A DNA stretch of 36,438 nt from an uncultured Alphaproteobacteria bacterium (lineage in GTDB: Bacteria > Pseudomonadota > Alphaproteobacteria > CAAHEQ01 > UBA3637), in the NCBI GenBank assembly GCA_944393195.1, contig CALXZG010000012.1:1-36438 (forward strand), in the 5' to 3' direction. The stretch's first letter is position 1. Every line of letters begins with the position of its first letter. This document shows, one piece after another, positions 24,502 through 33,918 of the stretch. The notes under the pieces were generated by a model, which was not told the DNA's origin, did not search any database, and worked only from the letters and a program-made list of their open reading frames with translations. Both the position numbers and the translations under genes were made by a program.

Positions 24502-26475
24502 ATGAATATGGCAATGATGGCAAATGCGGTACGGATGTTATCGGCGGATATGATTGAAAAGGCAAAGTCAGGGCATCCGGGGTTGCCTTTGGGCATGGCG
24601 GATGTTGCGACGGCTCTTTGGACGAAGTTTTTACGATTTGATGCATCACAACCGAATTGGGCGGATCGGGATCGTTTTATTTTGTCGGGCGGACACGGAT
24701 CGGCCATGTTATACAGTTTATTATATCTGACGGGCTTTGCCGATGTGACATTGGATGAAATTCAACGTTTTCGGCAACTGGGTAGTCGGACAGCCGGTCA
24801 TCCCGAGCGGACGTTGTTGGCCGGTGTGGATTATTCGACGGGACCGTTGGGGCAGGGCTTGGCCGGTGCGGTCGGAATGGCTTTGGCCGAACGGATGTTG
24901 AATGCGCGATACGGTGACGCTTTGGTCAATCACCGGACGTATGTCATGGCGGGGGACGGAGATTTAATGGAGGGGATTTCGGAAGAGGCGATTGCTTTGG
25001 CCGGACATTGGCGGTTAAATCGGTTGATTGTTTTATGGGATGATAATCACATCACAATTGACGGTGAAACGGATATAGCGACATCGACCGATATGAAAAA
25101 GCGCTTTGAGGCGAACGGATGGCTTGTGTTATCCTGTGACGGGCATGACGTTGGGGAAATTGAAACGGCTTTGGAACAGGCACAGGTATCAGATCGACCG
25201 GTTTTAATTGCCTGTCGGACGATTATCGGATTCGGGGCTCCGACGAAACGAGGAACACCGAAAGTTCATGGATCTCCGTTAGGGGCGGATGAAGTAGCGG
25301 GATTACGGCAGGCGTTACAATGGCCGTATGCGCCCTTTGATATTCCGGCAGAAATTAAATCGGCTTGGGAAGCGGTCGGTGCCTATGGTGAAGGGATACG
25401 TCGGCAATGGGAAGAACGTGTGGCGCATAGTGGAAATCGGGAAACTTTCCTGCGGGATTTGTCCGGTGAATTGCCGGCCGATTTTATGGCGCGAATGCGT
25501 GATTTGAAAAAGGAAATTGTTGCGGACGGAGCGACCTTGGCAACACGGCAGGCGTCGCGGTTGGTTTTGGAAAAAATCAAAGAAATAATTCCGAACTTCA
25601 TCGGCGGATCGGCGGATTTAGACGCGGCATGTATGACGGGTGTCACCGGTGCGACGGCGGTGACACGGTTGCGGTATGACGGGGATCATATTCACTATGG
25701 GATTCGTGAACATGCCATGGGGGCGATTATGACGGGCATCGCGGCACATGGCGGATTTATTCCGTACGGCGGAACGTTTTTGGCTTTTGCGGATTATATG
25801 AAGCCGGCGATTCGGTTGGCGGCTTTGATGGATTTACGGGAATTATTTATTTTGACGCATGATTCCATCGGTGTCGGGGAAGACGGTCCGACGCATCAGC
25901 CGATAGAACAATTATCTTCGTTGCGGGCAACGCCGAATCTGCTTGTCTTTCGACCGGCGGATGCCGTTGAAACGGCCGAAGCGTACGAGGTTGCTTTACA
26001 GGCACGGAATACGCCCTCGGCTTTGGTTTTTGCACGACAGGCAACGGCACCGGTTCGGACGGATAGCAGTGAGAATAAGACGGCTTTGGGCGGGTATGTT
26101 GTTTGGGAGCCGGATGCAGCACGACAGGCAACGATTATTGCCACGGGAACCGAAGTGTCTTTGGCTATTGCTGCCGCAAAAATGTTGGCGGAGCGTGGTG
26201 TATCCGCTGCCGTTGTTTCCATGCCGTGTGTCGAGTTGTTTGAGCGTCAGCCGATGGCGTATCGCGAATCTGTTTTAGGGGCGGCACCTCGGTTGATTGT
26301 TGAAGCGGGATCAACGTGGGGATGGGATCGGTTTTTGGGCAAAACGGGTGCTATTTTGGGGATTGATTCGTTTGGCGCATCGGGTAAAGGAAGCGATGTG
26401 TTGGCGCAATTCGGCTTTACGCCCGAAAATGTGATGCATTTGGTTTTGCAATTGGTATCGGGGGCACCTATATAA
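24502..26475 (+). CDS. tkt: Transketolase
   Basis: Transketolase moves two-carbon units between sugar phosphates in the non-oxidative pentose phosphate pathway, using thiamine diphosphate. The 657-residue length is standard. Visible features are H25 and H65 of the active site, the diphosphate motif GDGD (151-154) running to N182 in DDNHITID, a central pyrimidine-binding domain with GIREHAMGAIMTGIA and DSIGVGEDGPTHQPIEQL, and a C-terminal domain with a TGTEVSLA segment. An AGGAAAGGA region precedes the ATG; the ATG 6 nt further on is an alternative start. It follows rsmD by 24 nt. Together with rpe it supplies pentose and erythrose phosphates. Confidence 0.97.
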   Translation: MNMAMMANAVRMLSADMIEKAKSGHPGLPLGMADVATALWTKFLRFDASQPNWADRDRFILSGGHGSAMLYSLLYLTGFADVTLDEIQRFRQLGSRTAGHPERTLLAGVDYSTGPLGQGLAGAVGMALAERMLNARYGDALVNHRTYVMAGDGDLMEGISEEAIALAGHWRLNRLIVLWDDNHITIDGETDIATSTDMKKRFEANGWLVLSCDGHDVGEIETALEQAQVSDRPVLIACRTIIGFGAPTKRGTPKVHGSPLGADEVAGLRQALQWPYAPFDIPAEIKSAWEAVGAYGEGIRRQWEERVAHSGNRETFLRDLSGELPADFMARMRDLKKEIVADGATLATRQASRLVLEKIKEIIPNFIGGSADLDAACMTGVTGATAVTRLRYDGDHIHYGIREHAMGAIMTGIAAHGGFIPYGGTFLAFADYMKPAIRLAALMDLRELFILTHDSIGVGEDGPTHQPIEQLSSLRATPNLLVFRPADAVETAEAYEVALQARNTPSALVFARQATAPVRTDSSENKTALGGYVVWEPDAARQATIIATGTEVSLAIAAAKMLAERGVSAAVVSMPCVELFERQPMAYRESVLGAAPRLIVEAGSTWGWDRFLGKTGAILGIDSFGASGKGSDVLAQFGFTPENVMHLVLQLVSGAPI

Positions 26476-26525
26476 CTATATCAGAAAAAGTGTATCAAAC
26501 CGGCCGTTATATAAAAGGGGGATAT

Positions 26526-27500
26526 ATGGACTGGCAAAAAAAGACGAATGAATGGGTGGCGCATGATGTGATGACACCCGAGCAACAAGCGGATATTATG
26601 GCATTTGAAAATCGTCGGAAAAGGCCTTTCCGCGGGTTGAGTTTAATGTGGTTGGGGATATTCAGCTTCTTTTTGGGAATAGTGTCTTTGGTGGCCGATT
26701 ATTGGGGATTTATTCCCGACGGGGTTAAGTTGGCCGGTGGCGGCTTATTATTGATAATCAGTATCATCGGCACATGGTATTTTTTCCGGCGGGAACATCG
26801 GGTGTTGGTTGAGGTCGGGCTTTTCCTGATTTTCCTTGTCATCGGTGGTGCAATCGGTTTGGTGGCGCAGATTTTTAATATTCCGATGGAATCCGGTAAA
26901 GGATTTTTAACGTGGGCCGTTCTTTCTTTCGTTGTGGTTTTATTCAGTCGGCGTGAATTGTTGTCTTTGCTTTGGGTGCCGTTGTTTTTAGGCGGTATTA
27001 TCGGGTATATGCGATTGGAGTTATTATTGCTTTTCTTTGAACAGACACCGATGATGACAACGATTGTTTTGGCCGGTGTTTTGTTGGCCTTGATTTATGT
27101 GGCAGGGATGACTCAGCAACCGTTTGTGCGGGCGGTCGGACGATGGGCAATCGGGTTATTTTATCTGGTGTTGATGTTAGGGGAAGATGCACAGGTCAGT
27201 TTATGGAAAGGCTTTTGGGTATCGGCCGGATTGTTGGGTGTTTTGGCCGTGTATGCTTTTCGTAGCGGTCGGGTTCGGTTGTTTAACATGACACTGTTTT
27301 TCATGGCCGTTCGATTTATGATTTTATATTTTCAGGTTTTTGAAAGTTTAGGAACGGCCGGTATTTGGTTGAGTGTCACGGGTGGTTTGTTGTTAGGTGG
27401 CAGCGGGTTCGGTTTATGGTGGTACGGACATCGCCCGGTGGTTAAAAATCAACCGGCAGGTAAACGCAGAACGTTGTTCCGGCGGCAGCCGAACTTGTGA
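26526..27500 (+). CDS. DUF2157 family integral membrane protein
   Basis: The 324-residue protein has a soluble N-terminus with the DUF2157-like VAHDVMTPEQQADIMAFE stretch (about residues 9-26). About nine or ten hydrophobic helices follow, from residue 40 onward, and a basic C-terminal tail (KRRTLFRRQPNL). The DUF2157 family is of unknown function. The ATG at 26526 is preferred because GGGGG lies just before it; an upstream in-frame GTG at 26490 has no ribosome-binding site. The last 59 bases overlap the convergent phoR gene. Confidence 0.82.
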   Translation: MDWQKKTNEWVAHDVMTPEQQADIMAFENRRKRPFRGLSLMWLGIFSFFLGIVSLVADYWGFIPDGVKLAGGGLLLIISIIGTWYFFRREHRVLVEVGLFLIFLVIGGAIGLVAQIFNIPMESGKGFLTWAVLSFVVVLFSRRELLSLLWVPLFLGGIIGYMRLELLLLFFEQTPMMTTIVLAGVLLALIYVAGMTQQPFVRAVGRWAIGLFYLVLMLGEDAQVSLWKGFWVSAGLLGVLAVYAFRSGRVRLFNMTLFFMAVRFMILYFQVFESLGTAGIWLSVTGGLLLGGSGFGLWWYGHRPVVKNQPAGKRRTLFRRQPNL

Positions 27501-28842
27501 CATCTATCATCCCGTCGTGACGGTTGACGATTTGTTGGGCGATACCCAGGCCGAGGCCGGTGCCTTCAATCCGGCGGGATTTTAAGGAATCAACACGGTA
27601 AAAACGGTCGAACAGCTTATCAATATGATGCGGTGAAATCGGGTTGCCGGTGTTATGAACGCTGATGGCGATAACCTGACGCACATCGGAAAAATAGCGA
27701 TCCGATTTTTTGGGAAAGCCGTTGCAAAGGTGGGCTTTGATTAAGATATCCGATTGAGGTTCACCATATTTAATGGCGTTATCGATCAGGTTTTGAAAGA
27801 CTTGATGTAATTCGGCACGATTCCCCATCAGGCGGGGCAGATCGTGAACGATTTTCAGGGTTAATGTTTTATCGTTTTGGGTGGCGCGGATTTTTAGCCC
27901 TTCAACCACACTTTGCAATAAGTCCGGCAACAAAACGACATCACGTTGGTTGGTTTGTTCCGTCATTTGCAGGCGGGCGGTTTTCAACAAATCCTGCACT
28001 AAATGAGTCATGCGGCCGGTTTGTTCGGCCATCATGGCCAAAAATTTTTCACGGGCGGTTTCGTCATCTTTGGCGGGGCCTTGTAATGTTTCGATAAAAC
28101 CGGACAAGATGGCGAGGGGTGTTTTCAATTCATGGCTGGCATTGGCGAAAAAATCGGATTGTTGTTGTTTAAACCGTTTAAATGGGGTAATGTCGTGCAA
28201 AGTCATGACGATGATGGCACCGTTTTTGGCCGGTGCGGGCAAGCGTTCCAGACGGGTTTGAAAAGTATAGGTTGTTTGATCGTCATGATAATTCCATTCG
28301 AACCATTCGGCCGGGCTTGTTTCGGAAACAATCCGTTTAAGAGCTGTATTTAAGACATCATCGGAAAAAGCGGCGGAGATTGTTTGATGCATGATACTCT
28401 CGCCGAAAAAAGATCGGGCAATTTGGTTGGCGAAAACGACGGTTGTTTCGTTATTCATCATGATCAAGGGATCGGGCAGGTTTTCCAAAATCAAAGCGTC
28501 GGACAAGGTTTGATTGGACCACAGATTTTTAACGGATTGAAAGGCATCGGCAAGGCGGAATGAACCGAAGAGGCCTTTATGAAACCGGGGTGGTTCGATG
28601 TCTCGACCTTGTGCCAAGTGGCGCAAGTAGGTAATAAAGCTTTCGGGTTCGCGAAAAAAGGCTTTGGTAATAATCGCGTTAACAAGAAAGATAAGGAGAA
28701 GGGCTATGCCGGATGTCAGCCATGAAATTTCGTTAAAGATAAAGAAAAAAATCAGCACGGCTGCGGCGGGCATTGTAATCACAAAAAAGCGCGCAATGGA
28801 GCGAATCATGCCGGTATATGTTTTTTCTTTTCTTTTTTTCAT
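27442..28842 (-). CDS. phoR: Sensor histidine kinase, probable PhoR
   Basis: The 466-residue protein has two closely spaced N-terminal membrane helices (about residues 18-37 and 42-60) with almost no periplasmic loop. A PAS-like domain follows (about 115-220, ILENLPDPLIMMNNETTVVF). The HisKA domain carries phosphorylated H237 in FFANASHELKTPLAIL. The ATPase domain has an N box (FQNLIDNAIKYGE), FDRFYRVD, and the G box GTGLGLGIAQQIV. The layout is that of PhoR, which controls PhoB. The ATG at 28842 is chosen because longer frames would overlap mutS. It has no Shine-Dalgarno sequence and lies 6 nt after a -10 box. Confidence 0.82.
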   Translation of the reverse strand: MKKRKEKTYTGMIRSIARFFVITMPAAAVLIFFFIFNEISWLTSGIALLLIFLVNAIITKAFFREPESFITYLRHLAQGRDIEPPRFHKGLFGSFRLADAFQSVKNLWSNQTLSDALILENLPDPLIMMNNETTVVFANQIARSFFGESIMHQTISAAFSDDVLNTALKRIVSETSPAEWFEWNYHDDQTTYTFQTRLERLPAPAKNGAIIVMTLHDITPFKRFKQQQSDFFANASHELKTPLAILSGFIETLQGPAKDDETAREKFLAMMAEQTGRMTHLVQDLLKTARLQMTEQTNQRDVVLLPDLLQSVVEGLKIRATQNDKTLTLKIVHDLPRLMGNRAELHQVFQNLIDNAIKYGEPQSDILIKAHLCNGFPKKSDRYFSDVRQVIAISVHNTGNPISPHHIDKLFDRFYRVDSLKSRRIEGTGLGLGIAQQIVNRHDGMIDVTSSAAAGTTFCVYLPVDF

Positions 28843-28848
28843 AAATAC

Positions 28849-28856
28849 AGTATAAT
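28849..28856. promoter_or_regulatory. Overlapping divergent -10 elements (phoR / mutS)
   Basis: The plus strand has a perfect TATAAT (28851-28856) for mutS. The minus strand has TATACT (28854-28849) for phoR; they share TATA. The mutS leader would be about 20 nt with a Shine-Dalgarno sequence. The phoR start would coincide with its ATG at 28842. No good -35 is visible on either strand. Confidence 0.6.
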
Positions 28857-28882
28857 GCCAAAACACAAAAAAGGAAAGAAAA

Positions 28883-31522
28883 ATGTCAAAGAATAAAGAG
28901 CAGTCAGAACCCAAAGTCACACCGATGATGAAACAATATTTGGAGACGAAAGAAAAATATCCGGATTGTTTATTATTTTATCGGATGGGTGATTTTTACG
29001 AATTATTTTTTGATGACGCTAAAAAAGCAGCGGCGGCTTTGGATATTGTGTTAACCATGCGGGGCAAGCATTTGGGCGAAAGCGTTCCGATGTGCGGGGT
29101 TCCCTTTCATGCATATGAAAACTATTTGGTTCGGCTTGTCAAAGCGGGGTATAAAGTTGCGATTTGTGAGCAGATGGAAGATCCGGCCGATGCGAAAAAG
29201 CGGGGTGCCGGGTCGGTTGTGACGCGGGACGTTATTCGAATCGTGACGGCAGGGACGTTGACGGAGGATACATTATTAGCGGCGAAAAAGCATAATTATT
29301 TGGCGGTTGTGGTGCCGGGGGCCGAGTCGGTGACGATTGCTTGGATTGATATATCGACGGGTGATTTTTACTTTCAAACGGTTCAAGGGGAAGCGGTTAA
29401 CTCTGTCCTGGCGCGGTTGGAGCCGTCTGAAATTCTATGTGCGGATGAAGTGTCGGAGCGGCATCCGGAATTCTTTTTGGGACAGGAGAGTTTGACACAT
29501 TTATCGTCGGACGTTTTTGCCTATGCCCGTCAAAAAGATCGGTTGGCGGCAGCTTTTCCGGAGATCGGAAACAGTTCGGGATGGGAAAAGGGCGAGGTGA
29601 TTGCTGCCGGTGTTTTATTGGAGTATGTGGCCGAAACGCAGAAGGGGGAAATGCCAAGTTTGTCTAAACCGGTTCGGATTTGTGCGGCGCAGTATATGGA
29701 GATTGATGCCGCAACGCGTAAGAGTTTGGAATTGACACAATCTTTATCAACGGACAAAGGGGCGCAGAGTTTATTATCTTGTATTGACGCGACGCTGACG
29801 GCGGCAGGTGGCCGGATGTTGGCTTCGTATTTGTCGGCTCCGTTGATGGATTTGGATTTAATTAACGGGCGGTTGGATAAGATTGAATTCTTTTTACAGT
29901 ATCCGGCGGCACGGGATAATATTCGCGGTATTTTATCGAAAATACCGGATATTGAGCGGGCTTTGTTGCGGTTATCCGTCGGGCGCGGCGGGCCGCGGGA
30001 TATGTTGGCCGTTGCGGCCGGATTAGGGACGATACCGTTTTTGCGGGAGCAGATACGGGCGGATTATCTGCCGCCGGCGTTGGTTGGTAATTTAGTTCGG
30101 ATGGGGGAGCATTCCGGTTTGGTGGACGAATTGACACGGGCGATTCGGACGGAACCGCAGCCGCCGTTATTGGCGCGGGACGGCGGTTTTATTGCGGACG
30201 GTTATTCGGATTTATTGGATGGGGTTGAGTTCGCCAAAAAGAATGCCCGGAGTGTGGTAGCCGAGTTGCAGGCCAAGTATGTTGCCCTAACGGGAATTTC
30301 GAATTTAAAAATTGCTTTTAATAATTTAATCGGGTACTTTATTGAGGTGCCGGCCAAGTCGGCAAGCGTATTGATGCAGAATCCCGAATGGGGATTCGTG
30401 CATCGGCAGACGATGGTTAACGTGGTTCGTTTTTCGACGCAGGAATTAACCGATTTGGCGGGTAAAATTTTAAATAAAGAGAGCGAATCATTACGCATTG
30501 AACTGGACATTTTTGAACAATTGCGCGGAATGATTTTAGCTGCGGCCGAATCCATTTTCAATGCATCGCGGGCTATTGCCGAAATCGATGTGGCAACGGC
30601 TTTGGCGTTTGAGGCCGAGCGCAATCATTGGGTTCGTCCCGTTATGACAAGCGGGCGAGAGTTTACCATTGTCGGTGGTCGTCATCCGGTTGTTGAAGCG
30701 GCGTTAAGGAAAGAGCAGATTCCCTTTGTCCCGAACGATTGTTCTTTGGGAACACAGGCGGATCATTTATGGTTGTTAACCGGTCCCAATATGGCCGGTA
30801 AGAGTACCTTTTTACGGCAAAATGCCTTAATTGCGGTTATGGCGCAGATGGGATCTTATGTGCCGGCGGAATCGGTTAAAATCGGATTGGTGGACAGGTT
30901 GTTTTCGCGTGTCGGTGCCAGCGATGATTTAGCGCGGGGACGGTCGACTTTTATGGTTGAGATGGTTGAAGTCGCGGCTATTTTAAACGGAGCGACGGAA
31001 CGGTCGTTGGTTATTTTGGATGAGGTCGGGCGTGGAACGGCAACGTTTGACGGGTTGTCTTTGGCTTGGGCCGTGGTGGAATATTTAATTCATCATAATG
31101 ATTGCCGGGGATTATTCGCAACGCATTATCATGAATTGACGGCTTTGGCAAATCGGCTGGAAGGCATTACGTTACATACCATGCGTATTAAAGAGTGGCA
31201 GGGGGATATTGTCTTTTTGCATGAGGTTGGAGAAGGGGCTACCGATCGGTCATACGGGATTCATGTGGCTAAATTAGCCGGATTGCCGGATCCGGTTTTA
31301 TCCCGGGCAACACAGGTTTTGGCTCAGTTGGAAGAAAAAAAACAGGAGCAAAAGCCACTTTTTGATGATTTGCCCTTGTTTTCCGCAGCGGCGGCGACTA
31401 CATATCATAGTAAGCCGTCGGCGGTGGAGGAAGCGATTCGCAAAGTGGATGTTGATTTGCTGTCCCCGCGTGAGGCGTTGGACTTTGTCTATCAATTAAA
31501 GCAAATGGCGGAGGCGAAATGA
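28883..31522 (+). CDS. mutS: DNA mismatch repair protein MutS
   Basis: MutS recognises mismatches and recruits MutL. The 879-residue length is normal for bacterial MutS1. The N-terminal mismatch-binding motif is intact: [13 protein letters not shown] with the F38-x-E40 pair. Core and lever domains follow. The ATPase has the Walker A motif GPNMAGKST near residues 634-642, [20 protein letters not shown], the Walker B motif [20 protein letters not shown] and the [11 protein letters not shown] switch. A short C-terminal tail for tetramerisation is present. The ribosome-binding site is an AAAGGAAAG tract. The stop overlaps the next gene as ATGA. Confidence 0.98.
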   Translation: MSKNKEQSEPKVTPMMKQYLETKEKYPDCLLFYRMGDFYELFFDDAKKAAAALDIVLTMRGKHLGESVPMCGVPFHAYENYLVRLVKAGYKVAICEQMEDPADAKKRGAGSVVTRDVIRIVTAGTLTEDTLLAAKKHNYLAVVVPGAESVTIAWIDISTGDFYFQTVQGEAVNSVLARLEPSEILCADEVSERHPEFFLGQESLTHLSSDVFAYARQKDRLAAAFPEIGNSSGWEKGEVIAAGVLLEYVAETQKGEMPSLSKPVRICAAQYMEIDAATRKSLELTQSLSTDKGAQSLLSCIDATLTAAGGRMLASYLSAPLMDLDLINGRLDKIEFFLQYPAARDNIRGILSKIPDIERALLRLSVGRGGPRDMLAVAAGLGTIPFLREQIRADYLPPALVGNLVRMGEHSGLVDELTRAIRTEPQPPLLARDGGFIADGYSDLLDGVEFAKKNARSVVAELQAKYVALTGISNLKIAFNNLIGYFIEVPAKSASVLMQNPEWGFVHRQTMVNVVRFSTQELTDLAGKILNKESESLRIELDIFEQLRGMILAAAESIFNASRAIAEIDVATALAFEAERNHWVRPVMTSGREFTIVGGRHPVVEAALRKEQIPFVPNDCSLGTQADHLWLLTGPNMAGKSTFLRQNALIAVMAQMGSYVPAESVKIGLVDRLFSRVGASDDLARGRSTFMVEMVEVAAILNGATERSLVILDEVGRGTATFDGLSLAWAVVEYLIHHNDCRGLFATHYHELTALANRLEGITLHTMRIKEWQGDIVFLHEVGEGATDRSYGIHVAKLAGLPDPVLSRATQVLAQLEEKKQEQKPLFDDLPLFSAAAATTYHSKPSAVEEAIRKVDVDLLSPREALDFVYQLKQMAEAK

Positions 31523-31779
31523 ATTTTGTACGCATGATGGCAGGAGCCGCAATTGTCGGTATGTTGGGAATTGCCGCTTTTTTTGTCATTGGGTATATTA
31601 TTTTACCGTTGTTGTTAATCGGGACCTTTTTGTGGGGGATTCGCATGTTGTGCATACGATTCGGCGGTATCGGACCTAAACAAGAGCCGATCCATATCCT
31701 GAACCCCAAACATTCGCGGACAACACGTCGTCCGCAGCATAACTCTGACGTTATTGATGTTGAATACACAGAGTTATAA
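31519..31779 (+). CDS. Small membrane protein of unknown function
   Basis: The 86-residue protein has one or two hydrophobic segments (about residues 7-28 and 29-47), then a basic linker ([10 protein letters not shown]) and an acidic end, [10 protein letters not shown]. Short C-terminal VID-x-EY-type motifs occur in several small alphaproteobacterial membrane proteins, but I cannot assign a function. Its ATG overlaps the mutS stop, so it is translated with mutS. Its TAA (31777-31779) directly abuts the stop codon of the convergent regulator gene. Confidence 0.7.
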   Translation: MNFVRMMAGAAIVGMLGIAAFFVIGYIILPLLLIGTFLWGIRMLCIRFGGIGPKQEPIHILNPKHSRTTRRPQHNSDVIDVEYTEL

Positions 31780-32133
31780 CTATTGATTCGGGTGTAGGCT
31801 TTTTTGAATTAAATCCAGTAAAGCACTACGTGCAGCCGGAGAAAATTGCCGAAACAAATAGAGCAGAAATTCTTCTTCACTTGTTGTTGAAGGCTCTTTG
31901 TCCGACTTACTTAACATAGACAACAAGAGTGAAAAAGGATATCCCATAAGTGCGGCAAATTCCTGTAACCGGCCAAGTGTTAATGAACTTTCCCCGGTTT
32001 CATACTTTCTGATTTGTTGTACGCTGAGATGCATAAACGCAGCCGCTTCCTGACGAGATATGGATTTATTGGTGCGAATGCGTTGCAGGCGTTGTCCCCA
32101 AATTTGATTCATTTGTTCTTTTGATAGTGGCAT
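31780..32133 (-). CDS. XRE family transcriptional regulator
   Basis: The 117-residue protein has a helix-turn-helix of the Cro/C1 type at about residues 13-70: IWGQRLQRIRTNKSISRQEA, then FMHLSVQQIRKYETGESSLT, and RLQEFAALMGYPFSLLL. The C-terminal part (EEEFLLYLFRQFSPAARSAL) is predicted helical and may mediate dimerisation. The ATG at 32133 is preceded by AGAGGATC; a longer frame to 32196 adds a hydrophobic stretch with no support. It is divergent from the Bax-inhibitor-1/DsbA/ATP synthase run, so it might regulate it or itself, but no operator was identified. Confidence 0.85.
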   Translation of the reverse strand: MPLSKEQMNQIWGQRLQRIRTNKSISRQEAAAFMHLSVQQIRKYETGESSLTLGRLQEFAALMGYPFSLLLSMLSKSDKEPSTTSEEEFLLYLFRQFSPAARSALLDLIQKSLHPNQ

Positions 32134-32255
32134 GATCCTCTCGTTATATAATTTATAATGATATGTAAATTTAAATATAAAATAAATAAAAATCAAGATA
32201 TTTTTTAAAATTATTTTATAATAAATCGTTTTTTATGATAAAAAGAAGGGAAGCC

Positions 32256-32286
32256 TTGTCTTTTTTTTCAAAATCCGTTATATAAT
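32256..32286 (+). promoter_or_regulatory. Probable promoter of the BI-1/atp gene run
   Basis: TTGTCT (32256-32261) and a perfect TATAAT (32281-32286) are separated by 19 nt, slightly longer than ideal. An overlapping TTATAT gives 16-nt spacing. It lies 26 nt upstream of the ATG at 32312. Confidence 0.55.
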
Positions 32287-32311
32287 GTTTAACAGTTAAA
32301 AGGAGGAAAAT

Positions 32312-33040
32312 ATGTTAGATTTTAATCAGATAAATACGGTTGGCGCCATTGAAAAAATGGGAGAAGGGTTACGGACTTATTTTGCAAAGGTTTATAATTA
32401 TATGGCCGGTGGATTGGCCGTGTCGGGGGCTGTGGCTTATTTGACGGCTCGTGAGCCGTTTGTTCATTGGTTTTATCGAATCGGGCCGGAGGGCGTTTCT
32501 TATTCCGGATTGGGATGGTTGGCGGTTTTATCGCCGCTTGTTTTAATTTTTATGATTTCATCCTCTTTGGGGAAATTGAATATCGGCCGGGCGCAGACAT
32601 TGTTTTGGGTTTTTTCGGCGTTGATGGGGGTATCGTTATCCAACATCTTTTTATTCTTTACGGAAGCCGCCGTGTTTCAAGCTTTTTTGGTGACGGCCGG
32701 TATGTTTGCCGCGATTAGTTTGTATGGGTATACAACGCAGCGGTCGTTGGCCAGTTGGGGTGCCTTTTTATTCATGGGATTAATCGGAGTTATTTTGGCT
32801 TCCCTTGTCAATATATTTGTCGGTTCCGGGCGCTTGGATTTTATTATTTCCGTTGTGGCGGTTGTTATCTTTGTCGGATTGACGGCCTACGATACGCAAC
32901 GGTTAAAGGCAATGTATGATGAGGCGCACGATTCGGATACACAACAGGCTTTGGCTATTTCGGGGGCTTTGTCGTTGTATTTGAATTTTATCAATCTGTT
33001 CCAATTAATGCTTTCCTTTTTAAACGATCGGCGGGGATAG
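32312..33040 (+). CDS. Bax inhibitor-1/YccA family membrane protein
   Basis: The 242-residue protein has seven hydrophobic helices and the Bax-inhibitor-1 family features: an N-terminal FAKVYNYMAGGLAVSGAVAY, and near the C-terminus AYDTQRLKAMYDEA followed by ISGALSLYLNFINLFQLML. Members are pH-sensitive calcium-leak channels or, like YccA, modulate the FtsH protease in the inner membrane. Which role applies here is unknown. AGGAGG precedes the ATG, the strongest ribosome-binding site in the area. The next gene's ATG begins at the base after its stop codon. Confidence 0.94.
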   Translation: MLDFNQINTVGAIEKMGEGLRTYFAKVYNYMAGGLAVSGAVAYLTAREPFVHWFYRIGPEGVSYSGLGWLAVLSPLVLIFMISSSLGKLNIGRAQTLFWVFSALMGVSLSNIFLFFTEAAVFQAFLVTAGMFAAISLYGYTTQRSLASWGAFLFMGLIGVILASLVNIFVGSGRLDFIISVVAVVIFVGLTAYDTQRLKAMYDEAHDSDTQQALAISGALSLYLNFINLFQLMLSFLNDRRG

Positions 33041-33634
33041 ATGCGGTATATCGTTGCCCTGATGGCGTTATTGGGTATTTCAACGGTCGGACAGGCGGCC
33101 GATCCGTTGGCTTTACGCTCTTTCGGGGCAGATAGGCCGGCGACGATTTATGTTTTTACATCGCCGTCTTGTCCGCATTGTGCGGCCTATCACGAAACGG
33201 TTTGGCCGATAGTCATGGATGAATTTGTTCAAACCGGTCAGGCGCAGGTTAAGGTGGTAGATATGCCCTATGATGCCGCGGCTTTGCGGGTGGTCATGTT
33301 GGCTCGGTGTATGGAAACGGAGCCTTATGATTCTTTTATGACGGTGATTTATCGTCGGCAATCGGACTGGCGGTATGATGGTAAGCCGATGGACCGGATT
33401 GCGGCTTTGGCGGAGGAGGTCGGTATGACGGCCGATGCGCAGAAAGCTTGTTTAATGACACAAGGAATATCGGAACGGATTATGGAACAGCGGGATAATC
33501 TGGCGGATTTATATCGTATTCGGATGATGCCGTCGACAGTTGTGGATGTGCGGGGTGATCGATCGGTTGTGTTAACCGGGACGGATGTGGATGAAATTCG
33601 GAAAGAAATCAATAAAGCTTTGGGGAAAAAATGA
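33041..33634 (+). CDS. DsbA-like thioredoxin-fold thiol:disulfide protein
   Basis: The 197-residue protein starts with a signal peptide (MRYIVALMALLGISTVGQAA, cleavage near residue 20). The thioredoxin-fold active site is SPSCPHCAAYH (C44 and C47), in the CPHC form typical of DsbA oxidases. A helical insertion follows, and the cis-Pro loop MMPST lies near residue 167. It is probably a periplasmic thiol oxidase or isomerase. It starts exactly at the base after the BI-1 stop and overlaps the atpI start as ATGA, so it is co-translated with ATP synthase genes. Other Dsb-type roles such as DsbG or a BdbD-like protein are possible. Confidence 0.87.
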   Translation: MRYIVALMALLGISTVGQAADPLALRSFGADRPATIYVFTSPSCPHCAAYHETVWPIVMDEFVQTGQAQVKVVDMPYDAAALRVVMLARCMETEPYDSFMTVIYRRQSDWRYDGKPMDRIAALAEEVGMTADAQKACLMTQGISERIMEQRDNLADLYRIRMMPSTVVDVRGDRSVVLTGTDVDEIRKEINKALGKK

Positions 33635-33918
33635 CGGCAGAAACAGAAAAGCTCAAAAAAGAAATCGATTCTTTACGGCGTTCCCGTCAGGAACGGCGCG
33701 GCGCTTTGACAGGGGCAAGGGGATATAATGTTGCCGTGACGATTTTAACGGATTTGCTGGGGTGTATTTTTATCGGGTGTGCCATCGGCTTATTTTTACA
33801 GCATATATTTCACACAAGCGTGTTGTTGACAGCCGGCTTAACGTTATTGGGCGGTGTTGCGGGCTTGTATTCAACGGCGAGGTATGCTATGCTTTTGGAA
33901 AAGAAAGGGCAAAAATGA
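33631..33918 (+). CDS. atpI: ATP synthase accessory protein AtpI
   Basis: The 95-residue protein has a charged N-terminal coiled segment (TEKLKKEIDSLRRSRQERRG) and two membrane helices (about residues 37-58 and 64-84). This is typical of the AtpI/AtpZ family that heads many F0 operons and assists c-ring assembly or ion uptake. Both ends are coupled by ATGA overlaps, with the DsbA-like gene upstream and atpB downstream. Assignment rests on size, topology and position more than on invariant residues. Confidence 0.85.
   Translation: MTAETEKLKKEIDSLRRSRQERRGALTGARGYNVAVTILTDLLGCIFIGCAIGLFLQHIFHTSVLLTAGLTLLGGVAGLYSTARYAMLLEKKGQK

Noticed and set aside
33762-33914. Longer subunit a starting inside atpI
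   Set aside because: The extra residues are an out-of-frame reading of atpI. The ATG at 33915 overlaps the atpI stop and gives the standard N-terminus.
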